DNA of 64,000 bases from Oscarella lobularis (Eukaryota > Porifera > Homoscleromorpha > Homosclerophorida > Oscarellidae), in NCBI RefSeq assembly GCF_947507565.1, contig NC_089185.1:1116001-1180000 (forward strand). The letters run 5' to 3'. The notes under the pieces were generated by a model. The model was not told the origin of the DNA, did no database searches, and saw nothing but the letters and a program-made list of their open reading frames with translations. Position 1 is the stretch's first letter. Each line of letters starts with the position of its first letter. A program made the position numbers and the translations under genes. This document shows positions 1 to 8,258 of this stretch, in pieces.

Positions 1-324
1 CGCGCGTGCCAATCGCGCGACATCCGTCCACGATCGTCCGTCGTCGTAGCTCCGCTTCAGCACGATATCCTTGTCGTAACAGTGGTGGTCGGCGACGGAT
101 GCTTGCGCGCCCCAGCAGGTCGTGACGTTGCCGACTGGGGGACGATCGGTCGGCGCTCGGCCTTCGGCGAAAGCCAAGATCGCTCCGTTGCGTGCGATCA
201 CTAGGCAGGGAACTCGAAACGTTCTATAGCCTTCACTCTCGAAGGAAAACACTTTGTGGTGGTGTTCTGTCGCCTGGGTGAAGGCGAATATCGGTAGAAG
301 TAGCAGGAGACGGATGCCAGTCAT
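1..324 (-). CDS. Sialidase (exo-alpha-sialidase) paralogue, cut by the window edge
   Basis: The reverse strand reads from an ATG at 324 without a stop to the window edge, so only the first 108 codons are here. The start is a hydrophobic signal peptide (MTGIRLLLLLPIFAFTQA). A sialidase N-terminus follows: YRTFRVPC corresponds to the conserved F/YRIP motif that supplies one catalytic arginine, then LAFAEGR, then the first Asp-box (SYDDGRSW). It closely matches the neighbouring intact sialidase at 376-1476 over the same stretch, so the two are tandem duplicates, 51 bp apart. The proline in the FRIP motif is kept and the isoleucine is replaced by valine. Family role: removal of terminal sialic acids from glycans, probably in the secretory or lysosomal route given the signal peptide. 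Confidence 0.85.
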   Translation of the reverse strand, partial: MTGIRLLLLLPIFAFTQATEHHHKVFSFESEGYRTFRVPCLVIARNGAILAFAEGRAPTDRPPVGNVTTCWGAQASVADHHCYDKDIVLKRSYDDGRSWTDVARLARA

Positions 325-375
325 GTTCCATACGGTTCATACGGATAAAAATTATCACGTGATTGTACGTACAAT

Positions 376-1476
376 TTAGAACAGTCGGGGTAAAGATATA
401 AAAGCAATGTATAACGATTCAAAATCAATGGGAGTGGGTGGTTCAGAACGTTCATAGAGACATGCAGCTATTGTTTCATTGACCTGTATGATGCTTGAAT
501 ATGCCGACGGTCCTTCGTACACTTGCGCCAGAACATTCCACGTGCTTCCCATATCGTCTGAATAGTGCACGGTCATATTTTGTCGACCCAGCGGCTGCGG
601 TTCAACATTGCTATTGGGATGCGAGAGCAAAAGATAAACGGTCTTTTTTGTTTCGAATGAAGTCACCGACATCTGGCAATTGGCATTGATAAGTGACGGT
701 GAAATGATTGGCTCATACCAGTTCATACCACCATCATCTGAACGGTAGATTCCTGCATCATACTGCCCCCTTCGCATGCACATCACAAGACTCCCATTTG
801 ACGTTTCGGCAATCTGGTTCTCTCCGTGCCACATCAGATTTGGCCCACTCCTCCACTCACGTCCAGCATCATCTGAGTAGAGAATTCCTGTACCATGTTT
901 CCCAAATATCACTCGACCCTGCCACGAAGTACTACTTCCGTGACGAACAACCCACCCACCTCCAGGACCACCAATGCCGTGGTTCAAATTTGGATACATA
1001 TGTAATTCACCAAATGATTCCCCATTATCAATAGATTCTGATATGACGTCAATGCAATCACCATAAATTTTAGCTACGCGACAACGAGCGTAGAGCAAGT
1101 GAATGCGACCCGTTCGCGGATCAACGGCTGCATTTGGGTTCGAATAGAAAAAAGTCTCGTTCGCGTGCGTTAGCACGACGGATGTCGTCCAACTCGCACC
1201 GCCGTCGTAGCTCCGTTTATACACGATGTCCTTGTCTACGCACATTCCATCGTGCCCCGATGCAAGTGCACCGTAACAGACCGACGCGTTGCCGACGGGA
1301 GGTCGATTAGTCGCCACTCGGCCTTCGGCGAAGGCGAGGAGAGTGCCATTCGCCGATTGGACGATGCCGGGAATCCGAAACGTCTTGTAACCTTCGCTGA
1401 GCTGGGAAAAGACTTTGTATTGAAGAAGAGCTACGGACGAGTGGAAGAAGAGCAAGAACAGAATCAAACGAGCCAT
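376..1476 (-). CDS. Secreted or lysosomal sialidase (GH33-like, NEU1-like)
   Basis: This is an intronless gene of 366 codons. Residues 1-18 form a signal peptide. The FRIP motif with the catalytic arginine is near residue 34, followed by LAFAEGR. At least four Asp-box repeats (S-x-D-x-G-x-x-W/F) are visible: SYDGGASW, SIDNGESF, SDDAGREW and SDDGGMNW, with a fifth, SDDMGSTW, near the C-terminus. Five Asp-boxes fit a six-bladed sialidase propeller. The late motif CLYER supplies the expected Tyr/Glu near the active site. The length and N-terminus resemble NEU1-type animal enzymes and bacterial GH33 enzymes; the sequence alone does not decide between them. It sits head to head with JAGN1 (99 bp between start codons) and directly upstream of a second sialidase on the same strand. 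Confidence 0.9.
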   Translation of the reverse strand: MARLILFLLFFHSSVALLQYKVFSQLSEGYKTFRIPGIVQSANGTLLAFAEGRVATNRPPVGNASVCYGALASGHDGMCVDKDIVYKRSYDGGASWTTSVVLTHANETFFYSNPNAAVDPRTGRIHLLYARCRVAKIYGDCIDVISESIDNGESFGELHMYPNLNHGIGGPGGGWVVRHGSSTSWQGRVIFGKHGTGILYSDDAGREWRSGPNLMWHGENQIAETSNGSLVMCMRRGQYDAGIYRSDDGGMNWYEPIISPSLINANCQMSVTSFETKKTVYLLLSHPNSNVEPQPLGRQNMTVHYSDDMGSTWNVLAQVYEGPSAYSSIIQVNETIAACLYERSEPPTPIDFESLYIAFISLPRLF

Positions 1477-1575
1477 GGATGTTTATGTTTACGTACAGCG
1501 CATGCCTCGCTATAGGCGATATAGCACGTGGTGTCGTGGTCTCAAGTCGCGTTCTGACTCTTCCTAGAGCTTTCA
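1477..1575. promoter_or_regulatory. Short divergent promoter region between sialidase (-) and JAGN1 (+)
   Basis: Only 99 bp separate the start codons of two head-to-head genes, so both transcription starts and 5' leaders must lie in or near this stretch. No TATA box is obvious. This is inferred from gene layout alone. Confidence 0.4.
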
Positions 1576-2064
1576 ATGTCATCTCGCGAAGGCCCGCGAG
1601 CTGCCGGCACGGACGGCTCCGATTTCAGTCATCGCCAACGAGTGGCGTCGCATTATTCCCGCATCGTCGAAGCGAAATGGCGCATGCGACTCGTACTGAT
1701 CATCCACGTCGTTCTCGGCGCGTGCGTCGGACTCCAAGCGATCGTCTCGTCGCGAGGACTCCAACTCATTCCCATATGGGAGTGGACGTGGCTCGTCGGC
1801 TGCCTCTCGTGTCTCGTCGGCTTCGCCGCGCTCAAACGAAACAACGTCAAAATGCTCAAAGTGTTCATGGCGTTACTGCTCGCGCTCGGCGTGGCGCCCG
1901 TCGCCGTGGGACTCTCGCTTCTCGCCGTGCATAGACCGATAGCGATGGCTGATTTGTACATGTTGATGGTCGCTATTGCGGCCGGTTTCACGCACGTTCT
2001 AGAAATTATTGTTGGTCGCGTGCTCTTAGAGTCGTGGGATGTCAAAGGAGAAAAGAACCAATAG
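1576..2064 (+). CDS. JAGN1: Jagunal homologue (ER membrane protein)
   Basis: An intronless ORF of 162 codons. The N-terminus carries the hallmark of the Jagunal family: GPRAAGTDGSDF followed by HRQRVASHY closely matches the start of animal JAGN1. Four hydrophobic segments follow, at about residues 38-58, 68-86, 95-117 and 124-148, as expected for this four-pass ER protein. The C-terminus is charged and ends in a lysine-containing tail (KGEKNQ). Jagunal acts in the early secretory pathway and ER reorganisation, known from Drosophila oocytes and human neutrophils. Length is slightly below the human protein (183 residues). Confidence 0.9.
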   Translation: MSSREGPRAAGTDGSDFSHRQRVASHYSRIVEAKWRMRLVLIIHVVLGACVGLQAIVSSRGLQLIPIWEWTWLVGCLSCLVGFAALKRNNVKMLKVFMALLLALGVAPVAVGLSLLAVHRPIAMADLYMLMVAIAAGFTHVLEIIVGRVLLESWDVKGEKNQ

Positions 2065-2232
2065 GCGTACATTTTAGGCACGCTCAATAATGAAGATTTT
2101 TTCGATTTGAGGGTTAGCGTGCGTTAATTTGAGTCCGCCGTTGTTTTGAGTTTTTCTATGTCGTCCCTGCGTTCGTCGCGTCCCGCGGATAAGAAAGCAC
2201 GGTAGAATAGAAGTGCCTTCGTATGTAGGTAC

Positions 2233-4395
2233 ATGTTACGCTCAAGAATTAGGGAGGAGTGTTTTCTGAAGGAGACCGAACGCCAGAAGGCCGATTTACT
2301 ACGGTGAAATCGCCACAAATGCCTTTGCGAACTCATTTGAAATGGGTTTTTTTTATGTAGACTATTCGAAAGCGGAGATTTTAGCGATCTAACCGTCGTA
2401 GCGAGCGGACGCCGTTTTCCCATTCATTCGACAATAGTCAAGGCTCGACTCGGCCCCGCCTTCGCTCATTCGTCCTCTCCACTCTCGAACGTGCTCACTC
2501 TTCGTGATGTGGATGCCGCAGATGTCGAACAAACGCTAAGGCAAACGATTAGATAATTGGCAGAGATGTATTATCTGTCATTGATTGGTTGTTTTTTAAC
2601 GCTGAATATTGTATATAGGAGCATTTATTCGTCGGATTCTATTTTCAACGAGAGCGTCTTAAATGAATTGGCTCGGGTTTCTTTGTCCGAGGCGGAATTT
2701 GACAAACTTTTGAGGCCAATTAAAGTTGTGAACGTTTATATAATCTTACGTGGAATTGTGCTAAGTGGGGCCTCTGATTTGTATAGGTAATTGGAACGTT
2801 GCAGGAGTGTCTTTCTCACTTGTTCGAAACAAAGGATTTCAGCGACATATCTCTCCATGTCGAAAAGGACAAAATCCAGGCTCACAGGCAAACCAACGAG
2901 TTCATTACGGATTGGCCTTTGTGAACGTTTGTCTAATTAAGAGTTGTCTTGGCTTGCCGATGTGCTTATTTTGGTGCCATGCTGGGCGGCAGCTGGACTG
3001 AAAGCCTTTCTAAGGAAATCACGTTGAAAGGGTGAGTCATTCTCACTGTAGAGACTTTCTATAAGGCCTCGTTTACACTACTAACTAATGTTGTCTTTCT
3101 CTACAGCGTTGTATATTCTTGTGTTGAATCCGCTTTGCGTTTCATGTACTGTTGTCGTGTGGACTGGTCTTCGCATGGGAAAATCACGTACGGTATTAAA
3201 CTTAACGCAGCGTCAGAAAGTAAAGGTAAACGTGGGCTACGTTTAGGGATCTTCTTGTCATGGCTGACATGTATGGTCTCGTTGGTATGAAAGAAGGTCT
3301 TTGCGTTTACATCACGCAAGTTTACTGTTGTCATTTTCACAAAGTGCGTCACGTCGTTTAGGACAGTCGGTACTTGAGTTAACGTCTATTATTTAGCCCT
3401 GCAAAAATTGTACGGAAAAAGTTCCGCAGTGTCTTCGACTCGCTGAGGACTTTCAAATCGGCGAGCTAAAGAAACGTTGTGTGAGGTACGTAGCAGATGT
3501 AATCTAGTTTTGCATGTAATCCCTTCTCTTCTTAGTTGGCTTGGTTGCCATTACGATCGCGTTTGGTGCACGAGAGCTTTTGCATCTCTTTCTGCCGATC
3601 TGCACAGCCTCGTGCTTTCCGCGAAGACGACGTCTCTGGTTCGTTCTCTGACTAGTCTCCGGTTCTCATTCTTTTCATTGCTTTCATTCAGACGTGCAAG
3701 AATGTTATTAGCGTCATGAGAGGCTGCGATCGTCTCACTGGAGCGATGTCGTCCTCATGCAAGTGGGCAGAGCCAGTGCTTGAACTCAATCAAAAATTGA
3801 TGAACTCCTGCGTCCGGTTTGTCAGCTGTAACATTCATCACATCATCCAATCGACCGCCTTTTATGATCTCTTTCAGGTTTGCGAGTGCTGACATGCTGC
3901 TAGCTAGATACAGTATTACGTTCTGCTTTTAGGGTATTGGATCGTCTCATGGTCTTGTTAGCCTCATATTTGAGCAGCTTCTTGTTGACTTGTCCGAAGA
4001 GAACTCTTGCCTAATCTTGCGCTATTCCAGTGAGCTTCTAAGCTCCAGCTTTGCTGACGATATTCAGGTAACGTTCACTTGGCCATCTTTTCGTACCGAT
4101 TAACCTCGGAAAGGATGACTCTAAGGCCGAGTTTTAGTGTCGCACGACACAATGCTTGAACTCACTGAAGCGATCAGTTTTTTTATTTCTGATTCCTCTC
4201 CTGCTCCCTGTACTGCGTTCCTTTTACAGGCATGAAATCATTTCTTCTCTTTTCTGCTAGACGCTGGTGATTGATTTTCATCAAACCTGCAAAAAGTTTG
4301 TGCTGTCTCATTTGGCTCGAATTCGTCCCAGCGCGCGCTGGGAAACGCTACCCAAACAATTGCGCGATGATTTAGAGACAGACTTGGGTTGGTAA
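2233..4395 (+). CDS. Protein with two tandem BTB/POZ domains (BTBD8-like)
   Basis: Exons were built by phase: 2233-2303, 2361-2540, 2619-2724, 2805-2887, 2942-3031, 3107-about 3187, about 3430-3485, then less certain exons to the stop at 4393-4395. The first BTB begins LFESGDFSDLTV and contains VLTLRDVDAADVEQTLR. The second begins LFETKDFSDISLHVEKD and runs through AHRVVLACRCAYFGAML, GSWTESLSKEITLKG and LRFMYC, all typical BTB features. A helical tail follows (CLRLAEDFQIGELKKRC). Two introns appear to use GC donors (at 2541 and 2888), since only these restore the BTB consensus. Two BTB domains in a row recall BTBD8; many BTB proteins are adaptors for cullin-3, but this one is not assigned. 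An upstream ATG at 2158 would need an implausibly short intron. Confidence 0.65.
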
Positions 4396-4879
4396 CATCT
4401 TAAACATCATAGACAATAGCAATTAATCTTTTACTGTTTGCCCTAGCTGCAGCTTTTGTTGATTTTCGAGATGGCAACAAGTCAAAGCGCCAAGTGGCAA
4501 TTAATTCAAAGAAAAAGTAACTAATATCCTTTAGCAGTATAGTATAGCTATAGTGAGTGGGAGTGGGAGCAACCGGTGAAATCTGCCGAGCAGGCGCAGT
4601 CGGGGAGTTAGGACTGGGGCTCACGAGTGAAAAAGAAACAAGCTACTCGTTGCTGTCTCTGAGCTGGGCAAGACAAAGAGCATGCTCTCTCGGTGCTGGG
4701 TTCATTCTGAACGCCACCAGGATGGGCAGGACGATGAGCCCACGGGACCATCGTTTAAACGATATGCATCCACGATATAGCGAAGAACGTTATTCTGCGA
4801 TCTTCACAAGACAGACCACATTGTGACGCAAATGGTCTCGTGATAATTTACCGCAGCGTTTGCGCGTAAGAAAAGAAGG
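4396..4879. other. Intergenic, no gene recognised
   Basis: Between the tandem-BTB stop and the TIR-protein start. Only short unsupported ORFs are present. It should hold the terminator of the first gene and the promoter of the second. Confidence 0.5.
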
Positions 4880-7046
4880 ATGGGCTTCGAGGTCGTCTCT
4901 CGCTCCGACGATAGAATCTTTGCCGTCGAACAGCGCAACACGCGAGATGAAACCGACGGTTTTGTAATCTTTAGACTCAAAGTAGAGTCGCAGTCGGCAC
5001 CAAACTTGCACAAAGGGAACCCCCCAGCTGCGTCATCGACGCAGTTAAAAAAATTCAAGGTTTGTAGAGAAGAGCCACCTTTGTGACACTTCACTCAAAT
5101 CCATGCGTGCAGTTCCAGCGATTTTCTCTCGACGTCGACGTGTTGCATGGCTCTAGATGTAGTAGTCAGCCAGGTATTCAACCTGTTCCATTAAATCTTT
5201 GGTCCATGGAGAGGTTGAATACGAATCCCATTGATGAATTGGACTCCGTCGCTTTCAAGATGAAGTTTTTTGGTCAACCTGGAATTTGTCTTGTTAACTT
5301 TACACTTCAATCTCAAAGCACGGAAAAGGCTTCTAGCTTCGTTGAGATACTAGGGAAGAGGGTCGAGAAAGAGACGGAATCGGACGAGTCCGAAAATGCA
5401 GCAGCAGTCGTCAATCATCACTTGGCGCTGCTTCCTGTTTTGTCAAAATTGAAACCAGGTACAATTAATTTTTTCGTTATTAGGAGAAACGAGAAGAGGG
5501 ATATGTATTTCAGAGTTTACAGAAAAGCGAGCATATAAAATTATAGTGAAGAACATGCAGGAGTGTGAATATAATGGTGCAATTTACAAGTTGCTGAGCT
5601 TATATTTAATTTTATACGTATTTACGTTGCAGGAGATTGGTCCAAATTGAAATACTTTTACAAACTGTTCCAAGGAGGACTAAAGAGCTCGGTTAACAAG
5701 ATAGTGGTTTATTATGAGGCAAGTTAGATAATCAATAGAGCTTTTCTTCCTTGAGTTCTTGATGTTTTAAGTCGATCTACCTCTATTTCTTAGCTTCTCT
5801 AATAACTCTTCCCGTCTATAGATGGCTATAGGTGAGCTTTATCAAAAAAACCTTGAACGAGCAAAGAAGCTTGTCAAGAAGGGTTTCCTAATGTGCCAAA
5901 GACACGTCAAACTGGCAGCCGACAAATGCACCCTTATAGCAAGAGCTTTCTACATCATGTCAGGCATTTGGAGACATGAGAAGAAACACGACAAAGCTAT
6001 ACTGAGCCTTGACTATGCCAGAAAGGTAAATTTACACACTGGTGAGCCAACTGATTTTAAGTACGGTACTTTTTACTTAGAATCTCTTTAACATAGCTTC
6101 AGGCGAAGACTTAGCGGGACTGAATTACAACTGGGCATCGGTTTTACTTGAAAAGGGGAACGAAGAGGACTATCCCGAAATTCTTCGTCTATTCTGCAAA
6201 GCTAAAGACTATTGCCAGACGTATGACGCAGAGATCAACTGCGTACCGGACAGGGCGCTTATACGCATTGCCTGGCTACAATTGGATACGTGCCATTTCA
6301 ATAGTGATGACGGTCCTACCTTAATTAATGATCCGTGCATGCACCGAGATAAGATTACAGCAGCTGCTAATGCCTTGCAGGCTGTCGACACCAATACCCT
6401 TCAACTCCGCTACATGCTGCAGTACCAAATTGCTCGTTGTGACCTGAAGATACTAGATGGGTGTTTCAACGAGGAGGCGTTGGACATTGCTCGACTTGCT
6501 GAAGATGGAGCACAAAGGAAGGGGTATGTGAAGGAGGCGAGCGAAGCAAGACGTCGAATTGACTGGCTAGAGAGTCGGGCAGACGCGAAGAAAATGCCGC
6601 ACTTCTTTGACGACTCGATGTCTGACATATACATATCACATCATCCAGAAGCGCGTCCTTGGATTGACGAAGTTGTCGTTCCAATTCTGAAGAGTGCTGG
6701 CCTAACAATCTGGGATGGCAATGACGAGAATAGTTACTTACGTCAGCTGCCATTTGGAGAAAAATTGAAACGTGCGGAGAGGCAAAGTCGATGCGTGGTC
6801 GTCGTCATCTCATCTAAATATCAAAAGGAGAAGAAGTACGAAAATGAAGTCAACTATTTTTTCTATCGAAAGAACATCTATCCCATCGTAATAAATATGA
6901 CGTCGTCTTCTGACTCCACTTTCAATGTGCCGTCGTTTCTACAAACGCTAACTGTTCTGGGTAAAGACGAGGAAAGATTTAAAAGAAGGCTTCTGCAGTC
7001 AGTCAACGAGACTATTCGATCCAGTAGTAATATGTGCGCTGCATAG
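4880..7046 (+). CDS. TIR-domain protein with unknown N-terminal domain and helical repeats
   Basis: Six exons close in phase: 4880-5059, 5113-5458, 5514-5576, 5633-5718, 5822-6041 and 6103-7046, giving about 612 residues. The first ~180 residues are probably beta-rich (LDVDVLHGSR, VAFKMKFFGQPGICLVNF) and unrecognised. The middle (~190-450) is alpha-helical and TPR-like, for example GELYQKNLERAKKLVKKG and AILSLDYARK. The C-terminal ~140 residues match a TIR domain: MSDIYISHHPEARPWIDEV, then IWDGND, then CVVVVISSKY, then YENEVNYFF, where the Glu of NEV sits at the position of the TIR NADase glutamate. This suggests an intracellular immune or cell-death role, by enzymatic NAD+ cleavage or by scaffolding; both are inference. 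The fourth intron may use a GC donor (GAG then GCAAGT at 5719), or a GT donor three bases later with a later acceptor. No NACHT or NB-ARC motor is seen. Confidence 0.7.
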
Positions 7047-7174
7047 CTGATTTTCCTTTGTATGTATCGTTTTCAAATCCAATGGTAAAGTAGCCACAAA
7101 GTAAGAAATATATCTATATATTGACACAGGTTTGTGTTGCAGCTACACACACAGAGAGAGAACTTCTACTACTA

Positions 7175-8188
7175 CTAATCATCTCTCCAAGTCACTTCAA
7201 CTTCATCTGTTCTGAATCTCTGCGTGCACCAGCTATCAGTCATATCAGTCGTCTGCCCACTGCAGAACATTTCCCATCCTGCTTGAGCAATCATGGCCCC
7301 ATTGTCAATGCAGTATCTCTCGTCCATGGCACACACGGTGGCGCCGCGCTCCTCGGCCATTGCACCCATCATCTTCTGCAGTCGCTCGTTGCATCCAACG
7401 CCGCCGACAATGAGAACTTCGCTCGCACCGCAATGAGCCATCGCTCGTTCCGTCACTTCGACGAGCATCGCAAATACGGTCTCCTGCAGCGAAAAGCACA
7501 AATCCTCCGCCGTGCAATTCCCGGCGGCAAGCTGATCCCTCGCCACCGTCTCAATGTGAGACAAAATTCCGGAAAACGAAACGTCCATTCCCTTGACCGC
7601 ATAAGGCAACTCGACGTACTTCGTTCCCTTCTTTGCAAGCTGCTCGATATTATATCCCGGGCTCGGATCGTTGCTAAGTTTGAGCACGCGAGCGAATCGA
7701 TCCAAGCAATTTCCGACGGCAATGTCAATTGTTTCGCCAAAGATTCGATAGCGCCGATGCGAATAGGCGATCACCTGCGTATTGCCGCCGCTCACGTACA
7801 AAACGACCGGATTGCGCGCACTCGTGACGAGACGACCCATTTCGATGTGAGCAATGCAGTGATTGACGCCGATAAGGGGCTTTTCCCACAGGAGCGCGAG
7901 CGCGCGCGCCACGACGGCGACCGAGACGAGCGGAGCGCCCATACCGGGACCCTTTGTGAAGGCGACGCAGTCGAGATCGGTGACGGGATCGACGTCGGCT
8001 TCGGTCAGCGCGCGACGAACGAGATCGACGATGTGATCGCGATGGTGTTTGGCCGTGTCGCGAGGGAGGAAGCCGTGACCGGGCGGCGGCACGTACGTGT
8101 GGCGTACGTTCGATAGGATTCGACCGTCGCGAACGATGCCGATGCCGATTTTGTTTGCGCTGCCCTCTAAACCGATGACGACTGGCAT
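7175..8188 (-). CDS. OSGEP: tRNA N6-threonylcarbamoyladenosine synthase, KEOPS subunit (Kae1/OSGEP)
   Basis: An intronless gene of 337 codons, nearly the same length as human OSGEP (335). It starts with the ASKHA-type phosphate loop region [12 protein letters not shown] and has KGPGMGAPL. The metal-binding motif [10 protein letters not shown] (H-x3-H) is intact. [10 protein letters not shown] and [10 protein letters not shown] are the other nucleotide-binding loops. The late GAMIAQAGW motif is typical of the archaeal/eukaryotic cytosolic form rather than the bacterial TsaD. Role: transfer of threonylcarbamoyl to A37 of ANN-decoding tRNAs as the catalytic subunit of KEOPS. The start codon lies 70 bp downstream of the stop of the same-strand neighbour, which is very tight. 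Confidence 0.95.
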   Translation of the reverse strand: MPVVIGLEGSANKIGIGIVRDGRILSNVRHTYVPPPGHGFLPRDTAKHHRDHIVDLVRRALTEADVDPVTDLDCVAFTKGPGMGAPLVSVAVVARALALLWEKPLIGVNHCIAHIEMGRLVTSARNPVVLYVSGGNTQVIAYSHRRYRIFGETIDIAVGNCLDRFARVLKLSNDPSPGYNIEQLAKKGTKYVELPYAVKGMDVSFSGILSHIETVARDQLAAGNCTAEDLCFSLQETVFAMLVEVTERAMAHCGASEVLIVGGVGCNERLQKMMGAMAEERGATVCAMDERYCIDNGAMIAQAGWEMFCSGQTTDMTDSWCTQRFRTDEVEVTWRDD

Positions 8189-8258
8189 GAAACACGAAGA
8201 GGTAAATACTAGTAAATAAAGCGACGTGCGCTAGCAACGAAGAAAAGTGTGTTCGTCG

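Noticed and set aside
2202-2228. A 27 nt first intron in the tandem-BTB gene linking an ATG at 2158
   Set aside because: The downstream ATG at 2233 already starts a plausible protein, so the tiny intron is unsupported.
5459-5483. A 25 nt intron in the TIR gene
   Set aside because: GTACAA to TTATTAG would fit phase, but later acceptors in the same frame give a normal 55 nt intron (5459-5513) with a better pyrimidine tract. The ultrashort intron is not needed.
7121-8116. Plus-strand ORF of 331 codons over OSGEP
   Set aside because: Antisense shadow of a strongly conserved gene; no start context or homology.
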